Shown: positions 36,309 through 48,744, counted from the stretch's first letter. The stretch: DNA of 64,000 bases from Ophioderma brevispina (GCA_023653785.1 JAMKCH010072155.1:90833-154832); one strand, 5' to 3'. The notes: a model not told the origin generated them from the sequence alone. Translations and numbers: made by a program.

Positions 36309-38183
36309 TATTATAATTGTTTGCCCTCCACGTCCTTCCATGGCTCTTTCATAAAGATCCTGCAATACGCTTTAAGGGTGTGGGGAACCATTAAATACCT
36401 TCCAGTATGGACAATTTCATTTCGTATGGTGGAATAAAATAATCTATCGGTCAAGTACCCTAGCAGTGTACCATTACGAATTATCATAGAATTAATTAAA
36501 ATTTATATAATTTATGGATCATATATAATTAATGGATGTAAATTGATAAACGGGTGCCTGCAACGAAATATCCGACCTATTTCAATGTGGAATTGTAACT
36601 TAATGTTGTGAATGACAGTGTCAATCTTTTTAATCAACCTTACGGCTCTGTTTACTCGTGTACATTTATAGATGCCAACGTAATTGAGGCTAAACACATT
36701 GAATTCGTCTCGTATGGAAAACACTCACGAATGAAGGACAAAATAAGAACAACCCTACTATCGTCCTACACCCTCCAGCAAAGTCGGCACGTTTAGCTTT
36801 AGGTTCCTCAATAAATTCATCCACAGGTAACATGCTTAGTTCCACTATACTAACACTCTCCAACTCTGCCAGAAAGCTAGGCAGTTGACATTAGTGACTG
36901 TTGATTTGGTTAGCTTGGGGTGACTCCTAGAGTGAGGTTAAACTGTCTCTGAAGCACTTTTGTATTTATTGTTGTTTGTTATGCTGCTTGTGAGTAAGAT
37001 GATTCAAATACTTTTAAGTATAAAAGGAATGATAAATGGTCAAAATGTGGTTTCTCCAAGTTTGAAGGTCTAATATAATTTACTTTGGAAAAGACAACCA
37101 GCAGACTTGGCCAAACATATCGACCGTGATATTCCCAGACAATGGACGACCATATTTTAACGTCCATTTGAGGATTACTTGCACTGTTGATTTTCGCCAC
37201 GATTGACAAATTGCACCTTTGCTTTTGTGAGGCCCCAATGCAGATAACCGTCCACCTAAGAATCTGCTTGGGGGAAGGAAGTTGCTGGTTTCACTCTGGC
37301 ACGATAGGCACTTTGTTTTTTGTTTTTTTTTTTTTTTTTTTTTCCCTGGCAAGGCAATATCAACCACATTAAGGTTTGTCGTCCCAACCATCCATCATGG
37401 CATGCAAAAGTGGGGAATTTAGAAGCTACTTTCCAGGAAAGGTGCTCTTTGGGGGAATATTTTCGAATTGGAGGGAAATTGCCTTTTGGTACACCACTCC
37501 CACCCCCTCCCCAACATTATAATTTGGAAAAAGTTAGAAGCGGGCTGCAACAGTAAATAAAAATAGTTCTTAATGCCCTGCTTATCATCAACGGTCCTTA
37601 TCTGCTGAGCTCTGCTGCGACAACAGAGAAGACTCGCAGCCGATTGATTGCGGACGGGGGTGTAGTTGCTCTTTCACCCGGGCAAACAGACAGACAGACA
37701 GACAAGCCGGCGAGCAGCAGGAGAGCGGCAGAACAGGCAAGTTGCAGACAAACAGACATTGGCTAAAAAGGCGTCTTGTGAAAGACAAGGTCACTCTTTG
37801 GGTTTAAGACGCCTAGCAAGATAAATCTTCCTTAATGGCACAGAAATAATAATAAACAATATCCGTTATTGGTATAATTAATACTCATAGCCTTCAGTGT
37901 TTCCATAGAACATACTAACCCTCAACGATTCAACTAAATTCGGATAATAAAATTAAACTTAAAGCATAGCGGAGACGAGTATTGATTTGTACTTCGGCAA
38001 TTAATTTGACGAGGGTGAAACGGAGTACACCACGGGCAGCCGATAATTTCGATAGACGTAATTGATAGTACATTTCGCTTTCACTTAGGAAGTGTATTGC
38101 CCGTGATTAACTGTACGTATCTGACTTCTCTGCTATGTACCTTAAACGTAACCAATAGTCCTGTACTGGGAACATGCCCGGAT
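36309..38183 (+). repeat. Segmental duplication, copy 2 (~1.87 kb)
   Basis: Same order as copy 1. It differs by a T21 tract (37323-37343) where copy 1 has CTTTTGTCCTTGGC, by a C-rich stretch near 37500, and by many one-base indels. It lacks the long A tract at its left edge. Confidence 0.93.
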
Positions 38184-38254
38184 TTTCACGCTAGGATATA
38201 CCAACTTTCATCACATATTGTTATTTATTTCTTCCATGGCAGTAATTCACAAGG

Positions 38255-38645
38255 TTTATTGCCCATTTGGTCGAATCCCTTTGGTCTAATAGCCATCTGG
38301 CCTAACTTTCAATTTGGTCTAAACCCATATTGTTTTAATACCAATTTGTCTAATAACTATTAAGTCTAACATTCAATTTATCTAATAACCCAGATGTTAA
38401 TAGCCATTTGGTCTAATGACATCTAGTCTAATGCCCATTTCGTGTACATACCATTTTGGTTAATAAACAAAAACACCATTGGTCCAATTCCCATTTGGTC
38501 TAATATCCATCTTGTCTAATATTCATTTTGTCTAATATACATTTCGGTCTAATTACCCAATTGAGTCGAATACTTTGGTCTAATATCATCTGGTCTAATG
38601 CCCATTTGGTCTAATATCATTTTGTCTAATATCCATTTGTTCTCA
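38255..38645 (+). repeat. 16-bp minisatellite, unit like GGTCTAATATCCATTT (copy 2)
   Basis: The same 16-bp family as 6440-6840, starting about 70 bases after the end of the second duplication copy. Units are more decayed, with 14-18 base steps. Confidence 0.88.
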
Positions 38646-39185
38646 ATATGCTAGTGGTGAGGTGATACGCTACTCTTAACTTTAGTTAAATAGGTACATA
38701 TTTCTTTCCACTATTGACGTTCTTGTTTGTAATGTATGTAGTGTAATAGTATTTGTTTGTATAATAAGAGAACAATAAAGACCCTCAGCGGCGAGAGAAT
38801 ATAAAAACAGATCTACTGCTCTTGATGGGCCTTGAATAATTGAACAACATCAATTAACAGGTTGTGGAGGCATTGAGTTGAACATAGATCAAACCGGTCC
38901 AACACATACTTTTAAATACAAGTAATAATTGAATAAGTTCATCTGGATGTGTAGACGTGTATATTTGATGATCCAACTGTCAACTCCAAGAAAATATTGT
39001 TGAGATGTACTCACGATCGGTATGTCCGATAGATCAATTGACATTCACGTAGATGAATACATTGTAGCGTGCGGGAAAGCTTGTTGGAAAGTACCGCAAT
39101 CAGAAAAGCTGAACACTCGCTCGGAATAGTAGGGCTTTAAAATCAGAGCTAAACCTCCTCATCCAATATTACATTTAAGATGAAG
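38646..39185. other. Unrecognised sequence with a possible Penelope terminal-repeat fragment
   Basis: TCCAAGAAAATATTGTTGAG-type sequence with TACTCAC at 38987-39014 matches 40752-40781 in the same plus-strand orientation (that is, minus-strand Penelope sense). It may be a terminal-repeat scrap of the Penelope cluster. The rest is unrecognised. Confidence 0.4.
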
Positions 39186-39189
39186 ACAA

Positions 39190-40425
39190 GCAATGGAACA
39201 GCGACAAAAATAATCTTCCCTTCCTGGTCCTTGGGGCCGACAAAGGCAAGAGCTACGGTTGTCAGGAAAAATCTGAATATGATGAGAAAATGTGTGATCT
39301 CCTTAGCGACAGCAAAAGCTTATGACAAGGGGATAAAGGATTCTACAGGCCAAATACAAGAGAGAACTAGTCCATCTTGCAAAGGCTAGAGAAAGAAGGA
39401 AAGATCAGAAGGAAAGATTAAGATAAAAAATTCTTGTACTCCTCAACCGAAAACATCCATCGCATGTACGACAGTAAAAATTAATAAAGATGCACTCGTT
39501 GCGTCCGATGGGGATTTCACCGGCTCCATGGTTACAATGTGCCTAAGTCCTTGGCTTGATACTCTTGCTCCCATCGTTGGTCAAAGTGAACACCATGTGT
39601 TGAACTCCAAAAATCCCTAATGATCAAATGTAAAATGCAATCACAGTGAGGTAGACGAGATACTTAATTCGCACGATGTAGTGGTTTTATTCACCAACAC
39701 TCCCATAGACCTTACTCTGCAGTCTATTCGCGACCAATTAGAAAAATGATCGCGATCTTAAGAAACAGAATTTACTTCCATCGATGACATGTTGAGCTGG
39801 TGGACTTTAGCTCTCGAGGTCGCATAATTTTATATACACTGTGGTACATCTACCGACAACATTTGGCTATGGCATGGGGGTCCTTGAGCCCCTTGGTTGC
39901 GAACATTTTTATGGCAATGGATAGAAACTAAAAGCTATCCCAAATGTCCCCATCGACGTGACGTCTCGTTTTTGGAGAAATATGTGGACCGCGGTTCTCG
40001 AGATGTTCGCAGAGGGGAGGTTTACAATCAAAACTGAGCACCTCCACACTTTGAACAGCATAATGTTCACAAACGAGGAAGAACAGATGGAGTTATCCAG
40101 TTCTGTGATACGCTTATTCATGGAGGAAACATGGGTACGGTGAAGTTTTTTTGAATGGGTTTAAGGAAGAAGACTTACACCGACCATTATGAACACCTCT
40201 CACCATAAACTGGGTGTAATCAGAAAACGCTTCTTGATAGAAGCGACTCCATCGTTACAAGAAGTAGAGACAGGAGAAAGGGAGCAACATATGCCAAGCT
40301 TTATACAGAGTAAATGCAGCAAAATAGCACACCAAAAACAAGCTAAAACCACCAAAAGGATAAAAGTTTCAACATATGAGAGCATTTTTAAAAGTATTGA
40401 ATGAATAAAAAACAGCACATCACAC
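39190..40425 (+). pseudogene. Penelope-like element, long RT relic
   Basis: The most complete Penelope-like RT here. Reading across frameshifts it shows LGADKG (39228-39245), LLSDSK (about 39300), LEKEGK (39386), YSSTENIHRMY (39436-39468), VGQSEHHVLNSK (39579-39612), NSHDVV followed by LFTNTPIDLTLQSIRDQLE (39668-39747), FTSIDDML (39772-39795), AMAWG-type plus PLVANIFMAMD (39868-39922) and YVDR at the catalytic position (39981-39992). NTSHHKLGVIR (40192-40222) then leads into the linker. YVDD has become YVDR, losing the second aspartate, and several stops are present. The endonuclease end is absent on this strand; a minus-strand piece with that domain follows. Confidence 0.85.
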
Positions 40426-40474
40426 GAAGATGCTCTATAATAGTCGGTAAGAATAATAGTGGGCCAGTCGAGGC

Positions 40475-40620
40475 GAAATTAATTAGCGCGGGGTAAATTG
40501 CCTCAAAACTGTCTAAATGCCATTCACTTTGAGAAAACTACTTTCTTAATGTAAGTAATGCATTTTCAGACATTTTAAATCATTTTTTTCAGATGGCATG
40601 CAAGTCCACCCAAGATGTTT
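40475..40620. repeat. Dispersed repeat shared with 23335-23545
   Basis: TTAGCGCGGGGTAAATT, AAATGCCATTCA, TTTGAGAA, ATGCATTTTCAGACATT: the same block order as the copy at 23.3 kb. Confidence 0.6.
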
Positions 40621-40769
40621 GATCCTTACAGCAACCAGTTAAGTGATGAATATCCTAAAATCTTATCGTTGTTTTAGGGCTCGGTCTTGGGATTATTGGA
40701 TTTAACCAACAAAATAATGTAATGTATTTTTGATTGATTCATACTGTCATATCCAAGAAAATATGTGAA

Positions 40770-40835
40770 GATGTTACTCACATTTTAGTGACGTTTTCGC
40801 TGCTACTCTAGCAGCTTCCTCAGACTGGCAACCCA
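40770..40835 (-). ncRNA. Hammerhead-ribozyme-like core in Penelope terminal region
   Basis: On the minus strand: CTGAGGA (40817-40823), a six-pair stem GCTGCT/AGCAGC with loop AGAGT, then GAAA (40795-40798) and ACGTCAC...GTGAGTA, which can form a third stem. CUGANGA-stem-GAAA is the conserved hammerhead core, and Penelope-like elements are known to carry hammerhead motifs. This copy has one extra A after GAAA and stem I is not clear, so cleavage is doubtful. Confidence 0.35.
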
Positions 40836-40844
40836 ATCCACTCA

Positions 40845-41350
40845 TCACAGCTCCTTTATAGGTTCCCGAAGTTGCATTTGAGGGCGTGGTGAGGATGAGT
40901 TGATAAAAAATGTGTAACTTGTAGGCCCCTCGTCCTTGTTGAGAGTCTGTTTTCCTCTCCTACGTATGCAAATGGCTTCTTTTAGCCACCTGGTACACTT
41001 GTCCGCTTCGCGATCTATGACTTTAGCTTCCTCCCAGTTAATAGAGTGATTAGTTATGGCTACATGATCTGTGATGGCTGATTTATGTTGCTTTGTCACG
41101 GAAGCTCAAGTTTCGAACTTCTTTTTGGTGTTCCGCCAAACTGGCTCCAAAGGGTCGGCCGGTTACGGCAGTCCGCACACTGGATTTCATATATAGCTTC
41201 TGCTTTCTGTGTTGTTTGAAGTTTGTCCTTATGATGAACTATCAAACTGCGCAGGGTTCTGTGAGGTTTTAGAGCGGTAGAGAAGCCATGTTTTTTAAAA
41301 ACTCTTGTCCCACGCTCAGATAGTCCTTGGACATAGGGTACTATTTACAA
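40845..41350 (-). pseudogene. Penelope-like element, linker and GIY-YIG endonuclease relic
   Basis: Reading from 41350 downwards: PYVQGLSERGTRVFKKHG, then FSTALKPHRTLRSLIVHHKD and AEAIYEIQCADC (all in one frame to about 41165), the conserved end of the RT region and the start of the GIY-YIG nuclease. A frame change gives TGRPFGASLAEHQKEV. The last part (41099-40845) reads SAITDHVAITNHSINWEEA, then KVIDREADKCTRWLKEA and TLNKDEGPTSY, the usual C-terminus. The segment that should carry YIGET is deleted, so the nuclease cannot be intact. It is on the opposite strand to the adjacent RT relic, so the pair is an inversion or two insertions. Confidence 0.88.
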
Positions 41351-43344
41351 GGCCCTTGGATTTCTCGCTATCACTGTGTTTCTGGACGGAGAGTCTTTTC
41401 TTTGGCCGAGATCGCTCTTTTTTTACTTTGTTGATGGACCATTCTGGATAGCCATAAGCTGTTCTCTCTCCCTCGCCAAGAAATTAGCGTGTAGTTTTGG
41501 TGTTTTTTTTTCAAATTCAAAGTTCAAGTCTACATTATTTCATTTTTCGTATCCAGGTTTCAATGCAAATACTTTAAATCAAAATGTCAAGCAAAATTTA
41601 GAAATGTAATCATGGGTTTAACCTCTTTGTGAATGATTATAAAGTTTCAAACACGTACCATAGATAATTATACTTACTCATTGGGGAGAATGAGTGTTGA
41701 GATAGCTTAAAATGAACTCCCTTTACGTGAGTGATCAGTTGAGGAATTCATTGAAATCCATATTACGTGCATTATCACAAAACAAACGACGGTTGATCTC
41801 TTAACACTCAGTGGTGCAGACTCTAATAGGAAATGAAACATTGGAAGAAAATCAAAAGTGTAGATGAGAAGCAAAGAGCAGAAATTTCCAGACTATTATA
41901 GGACCAAGCTTTAAAAGGTAATCGGCACTAAAAGAATCACACGAATTGTGTGAACTAATATGAAAACTTCATCGATTGAATGGACACCAGAAGAGATGTA
42001 GGGCTTTAAAATAAATTTGGTATGAAAAGGAAATCTAAGAGTAAACGTAAAAAAAATGGCTCGCGTAGGCTTGATATTGATGTCTACACAAGTCTATATT
42101 TGATGTCAGTACATGTAAATCTTGAATAATTACCAGCGTGATTATCTCGCCTTAAATAACAACCACTGGCACTGTGTACTAACACACCCTCACCACCACT
42201 CAACAACCACCTCCAGCTCGTCGGCCCATACCACCGGACTGCATGGCGTTGGTCGGCGTATACCACCACCACAACACAACAACAGCAACACCATTACCAC
42301 TATTACCGCAACATCATTGGTTGCGATTACTTACCAAGTCCAAGTCATTTCATACATAGTAATAATAGATATAACGATTGCGTTTTATGGTAAGTTTTTA
42401 TGGTCACCCTGAAAAGAGATTCATACCTACACATCGATGATTTCATACTGAGAACCAGATTTAAAACACTGTAGCCAAGGAAAGAAAGTCAAACATATAT
42501 AATGTGAGATTTCAATCATGTATTATAAACATATGATACATGGACCTATGCTCACCATTATCATAGCCTGTGCTAGTTATTCAATATGGAAATACTTGAC
42601 ATCCAAAAGACAATTTGATTTGGAAAAAAAAACAACATTAGCGTAACGGGGACAATAAAGCACTTGTTAAGTGCGCCCAATTTTCCAAATATTTTGAGCT
42701 TTTTTGCGCACAGTTGCATTGTAATAGGCAAGTCCTAAACTATACTGTGAAGGTAGACTGAAAGTTTTATGTGTCGCAAAAGAATGGATTTTGTAATCAG
42801 TAGAATAATTGATATCGAAGATCTTCGATAATGATTCAACGGATGCTGAAACGACCTTCCAATATGAAGCAGGGAATTGCACCATGTATGTATCGCTATT
42901 CCATTAGTGTCTCCGTCAGTTCAAGCAAGTTAAGTAGAGGCCTTTTTGAGTGGTCGCCCCTATTTCACTCATTGAACGGACTAAAAATTGACGTTTCCAG
43001 CTCTTCCGTTAAATTACTATTGGGATCCCGATTCTAAGTACCACATCTTTTCTTTTTTTGACAAAAACGTATTGTTGAATTTCGTTAGCAGGTATAATTT
43101 ACTAGACAATTACCAACGTTAACTGTACAAAAATCTCCCATTTTAAATATTGGGGGGGCTCATTCCAAAAATATACCATTATTGCAGGAGTGCGGCCAAA
43201 ACAAAAAAAACAAACCAAAAAAAACCCCGCCCCCCCCCCAAAAAAATGCTTCATTATAGCGCAAAACTGCCGACCGAATCATTGGACGAGCCTGAAACAG
43301 TGACAGCACGTGCGCGTTTATAATAAAGATCAGTGAGTGGCGGT
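41351..43344. other. Intergenic sequence, no recognised gene
   Basis: 42180-42300 is rich in CCA/CAC triplets, giving His/Thr/Ser-rich open frames that look like low-complexity translation. No inverted-repeat element or exon was recognised. Confidence 0.4.
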
Positions 43345-43354
43345 GGGAATTCCC
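43345..43354. promoter_or_regulatory. Perfect palindromic kappa-B-type site
   Basis: GGGAATTCCC fits the NF-kB consensus. A TATA-like TTTATAATAAAG lies just upstream (43317-43328) in a locally GC-richer stretch with CACGTGCGCG. No exon was recognised after it. Confidence 0.3.
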
Positions 43355-45204
43355 GTACGGAGTAGCGACCGATCTAAGTTGCCCTTGCTTAGTCGGTGGT
43401 GCATAATTGTGCTGTGCTGCAAAACTATCATCAATCGTTTTAAAGACCGGAAATGAGAGGATTGCTACATGCAGGTCAACGAATCAATCCAAGGCTGGTG
43501 CATAGGCTAATCCATTGGTACCGGGCCTGGGACATGGTCCGCAGCTATAATTAACGGTGACCCTGCGATTGAACATGAAGTCAAACAAGCCTCCGTAAAA
43601 TGGATCCCGTGTGTACCGTTATTCATACAAAAAAAATACTACACTGGAGTTGATTCTGCAACTCCAACGATTTTGAGTGGAAAAATATTGATATTAAACT
43701 AATTCGATCGTAGAATATTTGTCAAGTTTCGTGATTACGTGCTAATACCTATGGGAACGGCAAAAACGACGCTATCTTCGGCCGGCCCCCCTGCCATTAT
43801 TGCTGAACTATATGATTAAATCAATATCGTCGGGGAAAAAAAGAGGTACTTGTGTTCTTGCAAGAGCACGAGTAAGTTAGCCGTTTGGACCACTCCCATA
43901 ACATTTTGTTTCATCATTCATTGAGGTCTACAAGGTGCACTATTAGATTTCCCATTGACCTGTTTAAGTTTTACAAACTACTAATGTTTTTTGACCCCCT
44001 TGTACCCAGGAGAATTTTGACCCACAAAACAGGGTAACACCCTATGGAACACTAGTAATAGCTCATTCAAATTAAAAAGGTCAAGTTCATTGACATGCAA
44101 TTAATGTGTAGCACAGAAAGGTTCTGAAAAAAATTTTATCAATGTTGACCTTGTGACACCTACGTGGCCTCTGACTCCAAAACACATAATTGGTGTTAAG
44201 ATTTTTACTCGGAGGGAGTTTGGTCATCAGAGGTCAAAGCGGTTCAGGAGGAGAGTTATGGTGTAAGAAAGGAGAAACCGCAAGAAAAACAATAGGGTCT
44301 TTCATGCATTCGAAGATACATACAGCAATTGTTCATCTAACATTTAAGTATTTCTGCAGGTGATCCATGTGTATCTCGGGCCCGATTGGGTGTCTAGAGT
44401 GGCACAGGTTTGGCCAAGTTAAACATATTGACCTCCCGTGAATCGCCCTATATAGTTTAGGCGAAGCTTAACTTTTGGGAGTATTTCTATGACCTGGGAG
44501 GCCTTTGACACTATGACCACAAAACAGAACTTCTGCTTCATTAACATAAACAATTAAGATCCGGAGAATTGTAGTCACGTGTTTACTAATTTTTAAGCAA
44601 TCGAAAACAGTGTTTTAGAAGTAACTCTAATTGTGCCCAATTCAAAAACCTCTACTTAGGCCCATATTTTGTTTTTCTTATATGTAAAGGATATTATTGT
44701 ATTATTAGTCTTTATTGCAGAAGATACTAGGGAACTGTCTGAAGTAAGCACCGGGTTTAGGCCTAAAAAGTAAACAAATTACTTTTAGAGTAAAGAACTC
44801 AACATGTGACAGCAATACAAGTGATACAAATCTTTAACGTTACTTTTCTACAACCAATTTAGTAAGGTGCATATCTTGATCCTAGCACTTCATTTTGTTT
44901 ATGGTTCACTAGATATCCTTTGAGAAACGGGCACGCTGCTGGATGTCCGAGCAAATGTTGTATCACGGTGCACCATAGACCATCACCATCGTGTTTGTAA
45001 TTTAAAGTGGGTGACCCGATCGACAACCGGTCACCCCCCCCCCCCCTCCTCACTTTTTCATCAAAAATGGCTTTTGATATAAGCAGAAATATTTTGATCA
45101 TTATCCCAATGAAATTTAATGCCGAGAAAATGTTTCCTTTGATGTTATTGTAATGGAATGGAAATGTTCTACTATTTAAAAATAATAAAATACTATAATA
45201 CGTA
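43355..45204. other. Intergenic sequence, no recognised gene
   Basis: Includes a small inverted repeat GGTGACC...GGTCACC followed by a C12 run (45008-45047). No coding signature. Confidence 0.4.
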
Positions 45205-45577
45205 GTACTAGGACTGCTAAAATAAATAAATAAACAACCAGCTTAGTTTTAGTATTTTATGAATGAAAGACTACTACGCTGAGTCACGTTCAACATAAAT
45301 CATTTGTGTCATGCGCGCTAGATGCGCCCACGGCGGGTCCCCAGTGTTGCAATAATTTGCTGGGACAACGAAGTGTGTAGTGTGTGAAGCTGTAGCATAT
45401 AGTGTTAATAATAAACCAGTTCCAAGTTGAAGCAAGTCTCAAGCTATCGGCTTCATTCCGACTCCAACGTTGAACTGGTGGGTTCCGTCCGCACCAAAAA
45501 CCTAGTCTGGTGTCAGCCGCTCGAGCTATACACATGTACAGGTGCCGTAACGCCGGTGGCGCGCGGGAGTCTGCACA
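45205..45577 (+). repeat. 5' LTR
   Basis: Aligns with 53659-54054 from GGACTGCTAAAATAAAT to GGCGCGCGGGAGTC and ends in CACA. It contains AATAAA followed by CCAGTTCC, a likely polyadenylation region. It lacks 13 bases present in the 3' copy after TTCAACATAA. At 45280-45286 it carries TGAGTCA where the 3' LTR has TGACGTCA. Confidence 0.92.
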
Positions 45578-45579
45578 AG

Positions 45580-45596
45580 TGGTGTCAGAAGGGGGA
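45580..45596 (+). other. Primer-binding site
   Basis: TGGTGTCAGAAGGGGGA starts two bases after the LTR end. Many Gypsy-type elements have TGGTGTCAGAAG-type sequences here that pair with a host tRNA 3' end. Which tRNA was not determined. Confidence 0.75.
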
Positions 45597-45597
45597 T

Positions 45598-47250
45598 TGC
45601 TTACAGACGTGGAGTCAGCCGTGGAGTCAGACGTTGGAGTCCGACGTGGAGTCAGATGTGGGGAGACAGACATGGAGGAGATGGACGGTGATTGTGAAGG
45701 TGACATGGTGAACAGTGGACAAGATAGTGATTTTGATGATGGCGATGATGTGGGGGCCGAATGGAGGGAAGGAGAAGGCATAAGCACCGCTGGTGAATAT
45801 CGTAAACGTGGTGTAATGGAGGTCAAGAGCGAGGTATTGATTATTGCCCTTAAGGACCGTGGACAGACTGGATGGTATTGACATGGTCATTGTCAGAGGA
45901 TGAACTGAAGAGTCATAGTCGAAGTGCCTTATGTTGCCAATTGATTAATATAGGAGAATACGTAAAAGTGCAGATAGATTAAGAGAGAGGACGATTGATA
46001 CAGAGGGCGAATCGCAACCGGTTCTGATAAGCAGCTACGACTACAGAGTTGAGGAAAGAAAAGGGATGTTCGAGATGTTGTGGCAGGAAATTGAGAGGAT
46101 GGGAAAACGTGAGCAAGTTCGGAAAAGGGTCTACGGACTTAATGAGCAACGAGAGCTGGAAAAACTGGAAGGGCAACGATATGAGAAGGAAGTATGGAAG
46201 AAGAAACTGGAGCTAGAGTTGCGGAAGAGAGAAAAAGGGACTGAAAGCGACTCATGCAACATACCTCATTAGGACTTGACCGTCAACGATAAAGGTGACA
46301 GAAGAGCTGGAAGATTCCCGAATCAGATGAAGCGAGGATGTAGAGGAGTTTCACAAGTGTCCTCATACTGAAGCAAAGTGAGCAAGAACGCCTGAAGAGC
46401 AAGAAGAACTCAGGGTGAGGCGAGATGAAAAGTTAGGTGATGCAAGTGGACACAAAGAGTTGACCATGTAGAAGGGGCAGGGAGAAGGTGACAAGAGATG
46501 GGTGAAAGTCAGGAAAGAAGGGCGGCCGCCAACTGCAAATGCATGAGTGAATGGGAGAAGAGGATGCATCACGAAAAACAAAGGCAAGGCGGCATGATTT
46601 GTGACCCACCACCTATACAGAGGGAATGTCGACCAGCCAGGATATCCGTGTATTGCATTTGACAAGTGTGTGAGGCAGACGGAGTTCAAACAAAAGGGCG
46701 AGGACGGACATCGCGACTGGATGGTAGAGCAGCCTAGGGTTTACGATTTGCTATACCCGATGTGCATCTTGTGTTTCCAGCTAGTGTCACTAATTGGTAC
46801 CCACGTGGAAGGTTGGAGTGATTGCTTCCATTGGAGTGTGAATGATGGGTTGAGCAAGAGCGAAGGTGACAAAGATGATGGAAGGAAGAGGATCTGAGAG
46901 GTGTTCCAAATTTGTGCGGAAGTATGCCAAAATGTGGGATTAACCTTATGAAGTACAAGTGATGGTGTTTTTGGTGCTCAGGGCTTACTATCACAATACA
47001 ATCTAGAACTAAACAAAATGGTGATTGAAAGCAGATCGCCTTTTGCGTCCTGTCCAGAGTGATACAGAGATCGAACGGTTGGTGGAAGAGATACGGTGTC
47101 GTTGCATGAAAGGGATGAGTCGAAGCGTGCCATTGTCGATCATGACCAAGAGTCAAAAGCACGACTCCCAGTGACCAGTGGAGGCTGGGTGTCAAGCTGA
47201 GCTAGAACCACCACCTGCAGAACCAGAAGGCCAGGAAGTTGGCGCAGTCT
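45598..47250 (+). pseudogene. Decayed gag leader region
   Basis: Frames shift often. The first segment (45670-45881) is acidic, with METDMEEMDG-like and QDSDFDDGDDVG residues, and a later one (46066-46272) is a charged coiled-coil-like stretch (ELEKLEGQRYEKEVWKKKL). They probably formed the N-terminal part of gag, but no domain is recognised. Confidence 0.5.
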
Positions 47251-47252
47251 GG

Positions 47253-48464
47253 TGAGGGGGCAACCCCCCTGATGATGGGGTACCCGGTGCTGCAAACGTT
47301 CCAGAAGTTGTGCCAGGTGCGATCACAGAAAGAGAACTTAATTTGCATCGCAGAGTAGTGGAATTGGAACTGCAAGAGGAGAATAGGAAGATATGTGAGG
47401 ATGATCTCGAAAGAAGCAAAAAGAGAAACGAGGAGATGTACGCCATGTTGCAAGAGCGGGAAAATGATTTGTACCAGAGACGGAAGGAAGTTGAACAGTC
47501 ACATGAGGAATTGCGTTGTTTCAGGGAGGAAGTTGAAGTGTTGAAACAGGAAGCAGAACGTCGCAAAATGAAATATGTGGCAAAGGAAGAGATTATCAGT
47601 GCCAGAGAAGCAGAAGTAGAACGACGTGAGAAGCAACTTAGGGCGATGTATGAAAAGAGTGAAGGTGTAACTCTTGCTAAACGAGAGGCTGAGTTGAGAG
47701 AATTTGATGGCAGTATGTCCTGGACTAGTCACGTGGTGCATTTTAGGGCTTGTATGTTGTTCAACAAGTGTACGGAAGAAGAGGCTGTCCTTAAGTTATT
47801 GGCAAGTTTGAAGGGAGATGTCTTGGCGTCGATTGCTGTAGATATTGAGGAAATCGAAAGTGTGAGTTTGGAATGGCTGTTGAATAAGTTAGAAGAAGAA
47901 TTCGGCTCAAAAAGGGAGCTAAGAGATACCTACTTTCAGCAGTTGGAGAATAGGGTTCAGAGACCGAAAGAAACCTATGCTGAACTCGGAAGGAACATCA
48001 AAGAACTAGTGAGGTGTGCACACCAGGGTAGTGCAAACAGTAAGGCGTATATGTCTGTTATGCACTTTCAGAGGGCAGTTAGTGATGAGGAGGTGCGTCG
48101 GGAACTATTTTTGAGGAAGCCAAAAACGGTCAATGAGGCAGTTGCAGTAGCTAACTCTGTGGTCGAACTACGAGAACCGAGTGGCTTAAAAGAAGTGGTA
48201 GATGGACAGAAATGTGTTTCGAGGTCAGAAGAGTCCGACTCGAGTGCACCCTTCCTGGACAGAGGTGTGGAGGACCGTATCAGTGACAAATGAAGACTAG
48301 AAGCCACAAAGAGGTCCACACCAATAGCAGGGTATAAGAAGAACAAGCGTAGACCGCAAAGGAAGAGTAAAATAGGATGCAGATATTGTAAAGATGAAGG
48401 TCACTTCGTGCGCAGTTGCCTACGATCAAACGCAAGAATGAGAAGCTTATGGACCAAAGGCTGA
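47253..48464 (+). pseudogene. gag: gag: coiled coil, capsid-like region and CCHC zinc knuckle, with one in-frame TGA
   Basis: Structural polyprotein of the LTR element. The first ~130 codons are a charged coiled coil (RRVVELELQEENRKICEDDL and similar). Then comes a capsid-like region starting FDGSMSWTSHVVHFRACM and including KLLASLKGDVLASIAVD and LNKLEEEFGSKRELRDTYF, as in retrotransposon gag. TGA at 48291-48293 stops the main frame. The same frame then continues through a basic stretch to CRYCKDEGHFVRSC (48378-48419), a perfect C-X2-C-X4-H-X4-C nucleic-acid-binding knuckle, and ends at 48462. An upstream in-frame stop precedes 47253, so the start is uncertain. The TGA may be a mutation or, less likely, a recoding site. 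Confidence 0.88.
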
Positions 48465-48744
48465 GTGGAAAAGAGGGCAATAACAAAGGACCAATTCCTC
48501 GCAAGAAAGAGCCTGAGGGAGAGAGTTCGTGTGAGAAGTGTCACGAAAGAGAGGAGAGTTCGTCGCACAATCGTTATCAAAAAGAGGAGAGCTTTTATTT
48601 AACGTTTTCCTTGAAAATATATAAATTTATCAAAAATGGCATACATTTGTGCCTAATTTTTATAAAATGAGCCTGGGATTCTTGAGAAATATAGTTTTTA
48701 AAATAAAATTAGGAAACTCTACATCATACAAAGAAGCCCTACTC
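48465..48744. other. Unrecognised LTR-element interior
   Basis: Follows the zinc knuckle directly, where protease would be expected, but no motif is legible. Confidence 0.3.

Noticed and set aside
42122..42412. His/Thr/Ser-rich open frame
   Set aside because: Low-complexity CCA/CAC sequence gives such peptides without selection.
45290..45826. 178-codon minus-strand open frame rich in Ser/Pro/Thr
   Set aside because: Antisense to the 5' LTR and gag leader; plus-strand features explain the region.
46734..47195. 153-codon minus-strand open frame
   Set aside because: It lies antisense to the gag leader of the LTR element and has no recognisable domain.
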